Assembly (NCBI RefSeq): GCF_043757465.1
Contig: NZ_JAYVPL010000041.1
Span: forward strand, 10,472 to 74,471
From: Armatimonas sp043757465
GTDB lineage: Bacteria > Armatimonadota > Armatimonadia > Armatimonadales > Armatimonadaceae
Length of the DNA stretch: 64,000 nt
Direction of reading: 5' to 3'
Below the pieces are notes generated by a model, which ran no database searches, had not been told where the DNA came from, and saw only the letters and a program-made list of their open reading frames with translations. The stretch's first letter is position 1; each line of letters opens with the position of its first letter. This document shows positions 24,901-31,416 of this stretch, piece after piece. Position numbers and translations under genes: made by a program.

Positions 24901-27310
24901 TGAGCGTGCGTGGTTTTTCCGGGCACTGCTTGGCAAGCGTCGTGAGAACGCGCCCGGGGCCGCACTCGATAAAGATCGAGTTTGGGGTTTCGAGCAACAC
25001 TGAGAGTGCTGCATCGAAGCGGACGGTACTGCGAAGCTGCTCGGCCCAGTAGCGTGGCGATATCGCTTCAGATTCTGTGAGCCAGGTGCCGGTTCGCGTC
25101 GAGACAATCGCTTGTGTTGGGGCGTTTCGTGGCAGTGTGGCAACAAAGCGCTCGAACTCATCTAAGATTGGCTCGGTCATGGCGGAGTGGAAGGCATGCG
25201 AGGTTTTCAGGCGCTTGCAGGCAATTCCCGTGGCTTCGAGCGCGGCGATCTGCTCAAAAGTTCCCGAGCCAACGCAGAGGTTCGGGCCATTGACGGCGGC
25301 CAGTGACAGGTCAAATTTTGCAAAAAGTGGTGCCGCCTCAGCCTCGGGCAGGCGCACGGCAAGCATCGCGCCCCCAGGCAGGCTCTGCATGAGCCGTGCG
25401 CGCTCCGCGAGAATGGTGAGAGCATCAGGGAGCGAGAAAACCCCGGCAAGGTGCGCCGCGACATACTCTCCGAGACTGTGCCCCAGCATGGCGCTAGGCG
25501 TGACACCCTGCGACTCAAAGAGCTTCGCGCTGGCGTAGCTGATCACAAAGAGAGCGGGCTGCGTGATCGCAGTCTGGCTGAGCGCTGCCTCGTCGTCGCC
25601 AAAGATCACGTCACGAATATCGAGACCAAGTGGGCCCTTGAGCAGCTCCGCGCACTCGTCCACGGCAGCGCGGAACACGGAGCTGCTCTCGTAAAGGCTC
25701 TTGCCCATGCCGCAGCTCTGGGAGCCCTGGCCGGGAAAGAGAAAGACCAGCGCGGGGTTTTCCAGTGCTTTTCCCCAGGCCCCACGTTTCTTATCGGTCA
25801 GCGCTGCTATTGCATCACTGTGACCAGCACTATCTTCGACACGCACGGCGCGTCGGTGCGCAAACTCCCGCCGCCCGACGCGTAGGGTGTAGGCCACATC
25901 GGCGAGTGACTGTTCCGGGTGCTTGGCGAGATGCTGCGCGAGATTCGCCGCCGCACTCTCCAGCGCCGTCTCGGAGCGTGCAGAGAGGCACAGCATTTCT
26001 CCTCCGTTGGATGGGAGCTGAGGGGACAGGGAGGCTTCCGAGATCACCACATGCGCATTGGTGCCGCCAAAGCCAAACGAGCTGACACCCGCAATGCGTG
26101 TTGTGGCATTTTCTATGCGCCAGGGCTGAAGTTCTGTATTGACGAAAAACGGGCTGGTGGCCCACTCGATCTTGGGGTTGGGTTTGCTGAAGTGAATCGC
26201 GGGGGGAAGCTGCTGGTGCTTGAGCGCCAGAATTGTTTTAATAAGCCCAGTGACTCCTGAGGCGACATCGAGATGCCCGATATTGGGCTTGAGCGTGCCC
26301 AGAGCGCAGAACTGCGTGGCTTCTGTGGTCTCTCGAAACGCACGGGTCAGGCCCGCAATCTCAATAGGATCGCCGAGCTGCGTTCCTGTGCCATGTGTTT
26401 CGACATAGCTAATTTCGTCGGCGCTGACTCCCGCGAGTGCCTGCGCGAGTGCAATCACATCGGCCTGCCCGGAGATACTCGGTGCGGTGAAGCCCGCTTT
26501 ATCGGCCCCGTCGTTGTTGATCGCTGCACCACGGATCACGGCATGGATCGTGTCGTTGTCTTTGAGAGCGTCTTCGAGCCGCTTGAGCACAACCACCCCG
26601 ACACCGGAGCCAAAGACCGTGCCGTTGGCCTGCGCATCAAAGGCGTGAACCGTGCCATCGGGCGAGAGAATGCTCCCGGGAACGACAGTATAGCCGTGTT
26701 CTTGGGGGAAATAAATCGCAACACCACCCGCGAGCGCCATATCACACTGGTAGGACTGGAGGGCATTCACCGCGTTCACGACTGCCACAAGCGATGTCGA
26801 GCAGGCGGTGTTCTGCGCTATCGCGGGGCCACGCAGCCCGAGCTTGTAGGCCACGCGCAGGGCGACATAGTCTTTCTCGTTGCCCAGCATCACCGTCATG
26901 GCGCCGGCAGTGCGCTCCAGCTCCGGGTTCTGGCGCACGAGGTGCAGGTAGGTATTGTTGCTCATTCCCGCCCACAGCCCAATGCAGCCAGGGTAGTTTT
27001 CAGGGACGTAGCCTGCATCTTCGAGGGCGGCCCAGCACGATTCTAGAAAGACCCGCTGCTGAGGATCGGTGGCCTCGGCCTCGCGGGGCTGGTAGCCAAA
27101 GAAGCCCGCGTCGAACTCCTCGGCACCTGAGAGCGTCCCGCGTACGGGCACGTAGGTGGGGTCATCGGTTGCCGCAAAAGTCGAGAGTGAGCAAACTCCA
27201 GTGCTTACATTGTGCCAGAAGGTCTCCAGATCGGGTGCGCCCGGAAAGCGTCCAACCATGCCAACCACGGCGATACCTTGTGTCTCGTCCATACGTCGTG
27301 TCTCGTCCAT
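18947..27310 (-). CDS. Hybrid PKS-NRPS: KS-AT-ACP-aminotransferase-C-A-PCP-TE
   Basis: A 2787-residue megasynthase. Domains by motif: KS ~10-430 (catalytic Cys170, His306, His346); AT ~520-830 (Ser612 in GHSLGEY; HAFH at 705-708 predicts malonyl-CoA); ACP (Ser902 in GFDSL); PLP class III aminotransferase ~1050-1495 (Lys1331 in GKILGAGIPVG); condensation ~1502-1900 (HHIVCDG, 1627-1633); adenylation ~1930-2400 (YTSGSTGEPKG); PCP (Ser2457 in GGDSL); thioesterase ~2520-2780 (Ser2603 in GFSSGG). There is no ketoreductase, so the beta-keto group made by the KS should be transaminated, as in the iturin/mycosubtilin synthases. The A-domain pocket I read by alignment to GrsA is D-A-L-W-L-G-G-T-F, close to the Val code. 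The upstream A-PCP protein probably supplies the starter. Several linkers contain palindromic insertions. Confidence 0.93.
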   Translation of the reverse strand: MDETRRMDETQGIAVVGMVGRFPGAPDLETFWHNVSTGVCSLSTFAATDDPTYVPVRGTLSGAEEFDAGFFGYQPREAEATDPQQRVFLESCWAALEDAGYVPENYPGCIGLWAGMSNNTYLHLVRQNPELERTAGAMTVMLGNEKDYVALRVAYKLGLRGPAIAQNTACSTSLVAVVNAVNALQSYQCDMALAGGVAIYFPQEHGYTVVPGSILSPDGTVHAFDAQANGTVFGSGVGVVVLKRLEDALKDNDTIHAVIRGAAINNDGADKAGFTAPSISGQADVIALAQALAGVSADEISYVETHGTGTQLGDPIEIAGLTRAFRETTEATQFCALGTLKPNIGHLDVASGVTGLIKTILALKHQQLPPAIHFSKPNPKIEWATSPFFVNTELQPWRIENATTRIAGVSSFGFGGTNAHVVISEASLSPQLPSNGGEMLCLSARSETALESAAANLAQHLAKHPEQSLADVAYTLRVGRREFAHRRAVRVEDSAGHSDAIAALTDKKRGAWGKALENPALVFLFPGQGSQSCGMGKSLYESSSVFRAAVDECAELLKGPLGLDIRDVIFGDDEAALSQTAITQPALFVISYASAKLFESQGVTPSAMLGHSLGEYVAAHLAGVFSLPDALTILAERARLMQSLPGGAMLAVRLPEAEAAPLFAKFDLSLAAVNGPNLCVGSGTFEQIAALEATGIACKRLKTSHAFHSAMTEPILDEFERFVATLPRNAPTQAIVSTRTGTWLTESEAISPRYWAEQLRSTVRFDAALSVLLETPNSIFIECGPGRVLTTLAKQCPEKPRTLTTDDDPLAQLWVAGVSLPEPSTARRVSLPTYPFERQRYFAQPKINETVTTPMSAPSPLITLDRKPRLLAEIQETLSDLSGMATGDIAADASFSELGFDSLFLTQAAQALAKQFGVSIAFRQLMEDLSTPAALTGYVDGLLAPEAPLAPVQRGEEITFELPRPAEGGVLATTDGSIQALVAQQLAIMQQQLALLSGGGATAQTVRVAPPEPAKPTLNIASAPNVPSARGGEPTGNHGPFRPIQKTATDEFTPQQREHLAELTQKYLAKTSKSREYTIQHRAKLSDPRAVAGFKPFWKDLVYPIVAESSKGSQIIDIDGNKYVDMTMGFGLNFFGHGPDFLIEAVKKQLELGIEVGPQSPLAGPVAEKLCAYVGAERAIFCNTGSEAVMAAVRAARTVTGRDKIVMFSGAYHGVHDEVLVRGNGRGKSFPIAPGIPNSAVSETIILEYGSDEALQVIRQRAGEIAAILVEPIQSRHPELRPMEFVKTLRALASEHEIAFVFDEIVNGFRLGRRGAAGVYEIEPDMQTFGKILGAGIPVGALTGKAKFLDAFDGGQWGYGDDSFPSVGMTFFAGTFVRNPLAMAAANAVLERLNADPTIADRISARGEQFGARLDAVLKKWGVPFPLERFRSMFYLNTHGATTGGLLHYHLRLRNVHIWENRPSFLSTEHTDADLDFILDAFEQSCAAMAAGGFLTPPAPVTLPTTPQQREVWLAAHESETASLSYNESIGIHLEGDLDTNQLTQSLQSIVERHGALRATFSEDGTTQTIAPTLTLDIPLTETDEPGVAALQKEEASRPFDLAHGPLLRARLVRVSSDRHVFLLTAHHIVCDGWSWAVLLDELTKGMAGKTLPQPYDFAEFAQKPANNDDLSWWKAHLESPVPPLALPTDQTRPAVFTYRGDRVHRLLPESLVGSLRKFSGKQGATLFATLFTAYETLLRRLTGQNELVIGVPSAGQTTIETDAPLVGHAVNLLPLSLRQAKGESFTELLARRKRQILDAFDHRDCTFGTLVSALNLKRDPSRNSLVSTTFNLERTGGGDLGFVGLTSHMSKAPRVAYQFELGFNLVDDGKTIEVEASYNPDLFTEITITRWLSHFETLLEGILAQPESELAMLPLLGRDDIRQLQAWGDGGTIGTTGRSFAPLAELFAEQAAKTPTAPAVTDGKKSLTYAELKASADTLAAQLRAAGVAPGQGVAIELPRSVETITAVLGVLSAGAFYVPVDPAYPKERREWLQKDSGVVAAITPLGITPAGRGQGGEVRDQAALLYTSGSTGEPKGVRIAQKAIARLVKDADWLAFANQTFLFHSAFAFDATLLEIFGPLLNGGKLVVAPDGPLTLAELGQCVRENKVTTLWLTAGLFHALADSGLSDFTGVEQLLAGGDVLSAPQLAKALQALPQTRFFNGYGPTENTTFTCVHAITLTDTDKGSIPIGKPITGTSVRILDAASQPCPTGIMGELYTGGEGLALGYHNDPERTAEKFVVVQGERLYRTGDLARWRTNGTIEFFGRADQQVKIRGNRVELGELEAALCRLPGVREAAALAPIDTHGSRSLVAYVVGEAQPGTLKQALQLSLPPYLVPSVIIAVAALPLNASGKIDKKKLSTHPSSVEEGAAMRGTSGAGVGSEAAVGSVESLFAEALGLESVGPDDDFFALGGDSLKAIRLFARIAAEFGKRLPLSALFATPTPSGIASRLAPNTPLSSPKEGAGEWVQETRDSVRGTLVPLQPNGSRAPLFLIHHVQGIVVLYHDLAKHLGDEQPVFALEAAGIDGETEPHDSILAMAQDYASLIQRQFPDGPYRVAGFSSGGIVALEVARVLRNAGKVVEFVGMFDSYAPEYHRLHPEFTNPETTAQRLASHFSMFRKLDTKSQGEYLKGRLKKVQGRLKPAATEEPDKAFWEALGRVRQAQEKAIHEHFPAAYEAPVTLFRALEHSAPWDEELFWGEALPQVELCDVPGDHHLLIQEPFVRTLAQELTQRLAPPTLRLVKAA
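19788..19821. repeat. In-frame palindromic element (PCP-TE linker of the PKS-NRPS)
   Basis: CCCCTTCC and GGAAAGGGG arms around TTCGGAGA. It encodes part of the linker residues PLSSPKEGAGEW. It belongs to a second subfamily with the copy at 20077-20099. Confidence 0.55.
20077..20099. repeat. In-frame palindromic element (A-PCP linker of the PKS-NRPS)
   Basis: CCCCTTCCTCC facing GGAGGAGGGG with a short loop; encodes HPSSVEEGAA in the linker after the adenylation domain. Shares the GGAAGGGGC-type arm with the copy at 19788. Confidence 0.55.
21134..21176. repeat. In-frame palindromic element (loop before the A3 motif)
   Basis: A C6 run, TTGCCCTCG, CCCG and GGCGGGGG, read in the plus direction. 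It encodes GITPAGRGQGGEV inside the adenylation domain, at a surface loop just before the TSGSTG motif. Confidence 0.55.
24401..24430. repeat. In-frame palindromic element (ACP-aminotransferase linker, copy 1)
   Basis: CACCCCACCCTCCGC facing GGGCGGGGGAG; encodes LPRPAEGGVLAT. It lies 9 bp from a second copy. Confidence 0.5.
24440..24475. repeat. In-frame palindromic element (ACP-aminotransferase linker, copy 2)
   Basis: On the minus strand GAAGCCCCCCTAGCCCCCG, a TCCAA loop, then CGGGGGG. It encodes EAPLAPVQRGEE and is very similar, in the same reading frame, to the copy in valS (EAPPAPASGGAE). Confidence 0.65.
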
Positions 27311-27316
27311 ACGTCT
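27281..27316. repeat. Two tandem 18-bp units over the PKS-NRPS start codon
   Basis: The units 27281-27298 and 27299-27316 differ at one base. Each carries an in-frame ATG, so the protein begins MDETRR followed by MDETQG. The second ATG (27292) is an alternative start. Confidence 0.85.
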
Positions 27317-27334
27317 TCTCGATTAATATCGGTA

Positions 27335-29101
27335 TTAATGTCGGCGAAGACGAGCGATTGCTTCACGTTGTCGCGCCGCTCGGTCACGAATCCCGTTGTT
27401 TTGCGAGGTCTGCGCCGGCTGTGAAACTCTCTGGGCAAGGGCTTTGGCGCTAGGGTACTCAAATAGCTCAACCAGGCTCAGCTCGACATCAAAAAGCTTC
27501 TTAAGACCGTCACGGACGATTGGCAAGAGAAGGGAGTGCCCGCCAATATCGAAGAAGACATCGTCACCCGTCAGTGCCTCATTTGTACCAATCACATGTT
27601 GCCAGAGCGCTAGGACTTGCTCTAGCGGTGCCTCCCCCACCGGGCAGGGACTGGGGGGGAGGGCCGAGGGTGGTAGGGGCAAGGCACGGCGGTTCAGCTT
27701 GCCGTTGACCGTCATCGGGAAGCTCTCCAGATGGACGAACACTGTAGGAACCATGTAGACCGGCAGGTGAGCGCGCAGATGGTTCCCCAGTGCACTCGAA
27801 TCGGGTTTTTGACCGATGGTATAGCCCACCAGCTTCTCGCTGTGCAAGGCGACGGCACTGCCGCGGACTCCAGGAAACTGCACTAGTGCAGCTTCAATCT
27901 CTCCGAGCTCGATCCGGTGACCGCGTAGCTTAACTTGCAAATCAGCGCGCCCAATGTAGTCGAGCTCGCTATTGGGAAGCACCGCGACCAGATCGCCCGA
28001 TTTATAGACGCGCTGCTCTTGGTAGCATACAAAGCGCTCATCGGTGAGCTCGGGACGCTTTAGATAACCGCGCGTCACGCCTGCACCACTCACCCAGAGC
28101 TCGCCATTGACCACATGCATTGTCCAGCCCGGAAAGGCAACTCCTATGGGGCTAACGGTAGAGTCCGTATCCGTGGCAAGGATACGCCGGTAGCTCACGA
28201 AAACCGTGGTCTCCGTAATACCATAGAGGTTCCAGAGTGCGGGCTGAGCGTCGCCATAACGCGCAAACCAGGGTTTCAGGCTGGCAACTTCAAGCTTCTC
28301 CGCGGCCAGAATGACCGTCCGGAGCGACTCCAGCTTAGGGGCATCTTCATCGGCGGCCATCAGCTGGGAAAAAGCCGTGGGGGACTGGTTGAGCACCGTC
28401 ACACCCTCGCGGCGCAGCAAGGCATGAAACGAGTCCGCGGCGCGGCGCTCGGCATCGGTGGGAATCACTAATCGTCCGCCATGCAACAGTGCCCCCCAGA
28501 TCTCCCAGACCGAGAAATCAAATGCGTAGGAGTGAAATAGGGTCCAGACATCGTGCTCCGTTGTCGTAAAGACTGGATTGTCGAAGAGAGGCAAGACATT
28601 GCGGTGCTCAACCAGGCAGCCCTTTGGCTGGCCCGTTGAACCTGATGTGTAGATCACATAGGCCAGATTTTTCTCACTGACCGCAGTGAGCGGATTTTCC
28701 GTGCATGCGCCGTCGTCTTCAGTGTCATCAGCGGTGATGGTAAGAATCTTGGCTGTGGTTTCGGGCAGAGCAATGCCCCGTTGCGTCACCAGCACCGGTG
28801 CTTCACAGTCCGATAGTTGGAAAGCGAGGCGCTCTGTGGGGTAGGCGGGATCTAGCGGGACATAGGCTCCGCCCGCCTTGAGGATGCCCAGTATCCCGAT
28901 GACCATGTCAAACCCGCGCTCCACAAGCAGTGCCACCAGGCTCTCCGGGACAACTCCCTCCGCAATGAGGCGCTGCGCCAGGGTATTGGCACGGGCGTTG
29001 AGAGCTTCATAGGAGAGGGATCTCCCCTCAAAAGTAAGGGCTATCGCGTCAGGAGTTTGCGCCGCTTGTGCGGCAAAGCGTTCATGGAGCGTGTTCATCA
29101 T
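27335..29101 (-). CDS. Stand-alone NRPS loading module (A-PCP)
   Basis: A 588-residue adenylation plus carrier protein. The A domain has YTSGSTGQPKG (151-161), the A4/A5 region YAFDFSVWE (Asp195) and NLYGITETT; the PCP is at ~500-575 with GGHSL. By alignment to GrsA the pocket is D195-F196-W199-N228-I254-A256-L282-V290-F291, resembling the Thr code (DFWNIGMVHK as I recall it) but with three pocket changes. There is no condensation domain, so it fits a starter-loading role for the KS of the next protein. The last ~20 residues (RDRAARQREAIARLRRH) form a basic helix that may be a docking element. Its start overlaps the glycosyltransferase stop (TAATG); the next gene begins 24 bp downstream. Confidence 0.9.
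   Translation of the reverse strand: MMNTLHERFAAQAAQTPDAIALTFEGRSLSYEALNARANTLAQRLIAEGVVPESLVALLVERGFDMVIGILGILKAGGAYVPLDPAYPTERLAFQLSDCEAPVLVTQRGIALPETTAKILTITADDTEDDGACTENPLTAVSEKNLAYVIYTSGSTGQPKGCLVEHRNVLPLFDNPVFTTTEHDVWTLFHSYAFDFSVWEIWGALLHGGRLVIPTDAERRAADSFHALLRREGVTVLNQSPTAFSQLMAADEDAPKLESLRTVILAAEKLEVASLKPWFARYGDAQPALWNLYGITETTVFVSYRRILATDTDSTVSPIGVAFPGWTMHVVNGELWVSGAGVTRGYLKRPELTDERFVCYQEQRVYKSGDLVAVLPNSELDYIGRADLQVKLRGHRIELGEIEAALVQFPGVRGSAVALHSEKLVGYTIGQKPDSSALGNHLRAHLPVYMVPTVFVHLESFPMTVNGKLNRRALPLPPSALPPSPCPVGEAPLEQVLALWQHVIGTNEALTGDDVFFDIGGHSLLLPIVRDGLKKLFDVELSLVELFEYPSAKALAQRVSQPAQTSQNNGIRDRAARQREAIARLRRH
27631..27665. repeat. In-frame palindromic element (A-PCP linker of the loading module)
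   Basis: CCTCCCCCACCGGGCAGGGA followed by CTGGGGGGGAGGG. It encodes PPSPCPVGEAPLEQ between the adenylation and carrier domains. Confidence 0.5.
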
Positions 29102-30015
29102 TATTTCACCAGGGCAGATCTCAGTTTATTGATCACGCGACGTGGTAGCTGCTGGGCCTGATAGAGTACCGGGTTTCGAAACGGCAAGAGAGCTGCGTCG
29201 AGAGACTTTATCAATGCGGGATCGTTGATTGAATTATCGTGTAGGTAGCGCTCAATCCATAGGAGAATTCGCTCCTTGGCGGGATTAGGTCTACCAAATA
29301 CCCACTCGCCCCGTGCCATCGCCTGATGGCAGCAGTTATCGGGGTGCTGGCGATAGAGGCTCCAGGTGTTGCTGGCGGCATAAACAGGGTAGTGTGTAAA
29401 GAGACGTGTGTAGAGAACATTGTCTTCATAGAGTCCCTTAAAACTCTCATCCCATCCGCCGAGTTTGCGGAGAATATTCGTACGGGCAATAAACTCTGAG
29501 GTGCAGGGTTGGAAACTCTCGTCACCAAGCCAATGCTGGAGCATTTCCCGAGGGGCAATCACTCGGTCCGCAGTAAGGCCTCCCAGATTCAACCAGTCTG
29601 GCTGTGTGGCTGTCTCCGCCCACGAGTGCCAGATCTTGCTCCGGCCAAAGAGCGCTGCCGCTGTGGGCTGCGCCTCAAGAATTCCCACCTGCTCCGCTAG
29701 CTTATTGGGCAACCAGAGATCGTCGGCATCCAGGAGCGCAATATATTGACCGTGTGCCTGTGCGAGGCCCAGGTTACGCGTGGCGCTCATCCCACGGTTC
29801 AGTCCTCCAGGATGCTGGAGATAGATCACTCTCCCCGAGTGCTGCGTGGCATAGGCTTGGGCTAGCTCTTTTGAGCCATCTGTCGAACCGTCATCTACGA
29901 GAAGCAGCTCCCAGTCCGTAAAAGTCTGGGCCAGCACGGAGTCAACCGCTTCGGCAAAGAAGCGACCTGGGTTATAGAAAATGACAACTACAGAGACAAG
30001 TGGCGCAGTGGACAT
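29101..30015 (-). CDS. Family 2 glycosyltransferase
   Basis: A GT-A fold glycosyltransferase of about 304 residues. The N-terminus VSVVVIFYNPGRFF, the nucleotide-binding LLLVDDGSTDGS and the metal-binding LLDADDLWLPNK (DxD-type) are typical of GT2. I place the start at the ATG at 30015 (MSTAPLVSVV); the upstream in-frame TTG at 30033 is less likely. No membrane helix is evident. It lies between the second EpsI/lipoprotein cassette and the NRPS genes and overlaps the latter by one base (TAATG), so it belongs to the same operon and may glycosylate the product or a cell-surface polymer. Donor and acceptor are unknown. Confidence 0.85.
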   Translation of the reverse strand: MSTAPLVSVVVIFYNPGRFFAEAVDSVLAQTFTDWELLLVDDGSTDGSKELAQAYATQHSGRVIYLQHPGGLNRGMSATRNLGLAQAHGQYIALLDADDLWLPNKLAEQVGILEAQPTAAALFGRSKIWHSWAETATQPDWLNLGGLTADRVIAPREMLQHWLGDESFQPCTSEFIARTNILRKLGGWDESFKGLYEDNVLYTRLFTHYPVYAASNTWSLYRQHPDNCCHQAMARGEWVFGRPNPAKERILLWIERYLHDNSINDPALIKSLDAALLPFRNPVLYQAQQLPRRVINKLRSALVK

Positions 30016-30050
30016 GTATTCGGCATTGTGCAAGATTCATGCCGAAAGGA

Positions 30051-30749
30051 CTAAATCTTATACTTCAGGAGATCTTTGGTGAAAACACGCTCGGCTTGTC
30101 CTGGTGCCTTGACGAGATAGCGTGTCCGCACCACGCCAACCCCGGGCGCAAACCAGCGTGTGACCCAGAAGTGGGCTAGACCATCGGTGAGCCGCGTCTC
30201 TAAGATGGTGTCAACTCGATAGGCCGTGAATGTCCCCGCGGGAACCTTGATCTTTTCGACACAGCGCAAGCGTGATTTTGACCGACTGGGAACTAAAGCG
30301 CCCCTCAAGGAAACCCCTCCTTGCCAGCTGAGAGTCTCGTCGAACTTGAGCGGAAAGCGCAGAATGGGCATGGGGGGCTTCAGGGTTACTTTCTCCGCAG
30401 CACCCGCTGAGAACTGTGCAATTTCATTGTTCGTGACATAGAAAAGCTCCTCGCGATCTGGGGCTCCTTTGCGCTTGCCAGACAGTACAAGGGCTGTTTG
30501 TCCATCTATCAAGCGGGAAGGCAGGACTGTTACCTCCTCGATACCGTTTTCTTCATTAGTCAACCGATAAGTCCAGTGACTGTTAGGCGATGTGGGAAGA
30601 AGCGGTTGGGCAGGGGGGACAGGGGTGGCGGTGAGCTCCTGAGGAAGGTGGATAAAACTGTCATCCGAACCCGTTGCAATTCGCAGATCTTTACAGCCCG
30701 AAACAAGCGTAAAAGCGATGACACAAAGAGTAAAAGCGATTCTGCTCAC
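30051..30749 (-). CDS. Lipoprotein of the second exosortase-like cassette
   Basis: A 232-residue predicted lipoprotein: short hydrophobic leader ending in the lipobox LVSGC (Cys19). The mature part is beta-rich and of unknown family. Same general plan as the lipoprotein at 32563-33255: a W-containing strand near residue 60 (SHWTYRLTNEENG), then IEEVTVLPSRLIDG, LSWQGG, a GTFTAYRVDTIL strand and a C-terminal WFAPGVGVVRTRY, which parallels RFQCFRIDSVL and WLSEKIGFVRRSF in the other. The two are therefore probably paralogues. The ATG overlaps the EpsI-like gene by 4 bp. Function unknown; probably periplasmic and anchored to a membrane. Confidence 0.7.
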   Translation of the reverse strand: MSRIAFTLCVIAFTLVSGCKDLRIATGSDDSFIHLPQELTATPVPPAQPLLPTSPNSHWTYRLTNEENGIEEVTVLPSRLIDGQTALVLSGKRKGAPDREELFYVTNNEIAQFSAGAAEKVTLKPPMPILRFPLKFDETLSWQGGVSLRGALVPSRSKSRLRCVEKIKVPAGTFTAYRVDTILETRLTDGLAHFWVTRWFAPGVGVVRTRYLVKAPGQAERVFTKDLLKYKI

Positions 30750-31408
30750 CCTTCTTTTCCTTCCTTAAGCAGTGCTCGGTAGTAGGCCCGTGAGATCTCA
30801 TGAACCCCACGTTGTGCGCTCAAACCCACCGAATCATCGGTTTCACTGTAGACGGTATAGACGCGCAATAATACAGACTGCCGCCCCAGAATAACGGCAC
30901 CGAATCCCGTTCTGAGTCGCGCGGGGAGGTCGCGGAAGTTACCCATCATCGGCTCGCACGTGGTGTTACCATCGCGCGACTGTTGCCAATAGTACATAAT
31001 AATCCGCGTCTTAGGATTGTTGCGCTGGCGAAAGATCATCGCACGAACTGGAGCACTCCCGGGGCCGTCCAGAGTAAACTCTTTCCGACTTGTGAACTCC
31101 CAGGCACCCGTCCCCCCAACACAAACAGTGGGATCGTGGAAGTTCTCAAAGGGCCCCGCCGTCACGAGGGTCGCCAGAACTGTTTCCCCTGTGCCATTGG
31201 TGTATTCTCTGCCAGTCGCACGGGGATTTCCCAGAAGTGCCAGAGTGCTCTGAGGAACGGGTTGATTCGTTCCCTCCCAGCCCGAGATGGTATCGGGAAC
31301 GCTAGGAAACCAGCCGCCAGCCGATTCCAGGCGTTTTTGCGAAAAAATACTGAGTGCCGCGGTTATACCAATGATGACACTTAGCTGTTTAAATACTTTA
31401 GGAGGCAT
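30746..31408 (-). CDS. EpsI-like protein (DUF3485) of the second cassette
   Basis: A 220-residue protein with one N-terminal membrane helix (FKQLSVIIGITAALSIFSQK) and an exported domain of the EpsI/DUF3485 type that accompanies exosortases: a WFPSVPDTISGWEGTN start, ENFHDPTVCVGGTGAW where most family members have an HxPxxCxxxxG-like segment, then IIMYYWQQSRDG and LLRVYTVY. The HDPTVCVGGTG segment keeps the family His and Cys. It lies 8 bp after the exosortase-like gene and overlaps the lipoprotein gene, forming a three-gene cassette repeated once upstream. Confidence 0.8.
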   Translation of the reverse strand: MPPKVFKQLSVIIGITAALSIFSQKRLESAGGWFPSVPDTISGWEGTNQPVPQSTLALLGNPRATGREYTNGTGETVLATLVTAGPFENFHDPTVCVGGTGAWEFTSRKEFTLDGPGSAPVRAMIFRQRNNPKTRIIMYYWQQSRDGNTTCEPMMGNFRDLPARLRTGFGAVILGRQSVLLRVYTVYSETDDSVGLSAQRGVHEISRAYYRALLKEGKEG

Positions 31409-31416
31409 GGGGAGTC

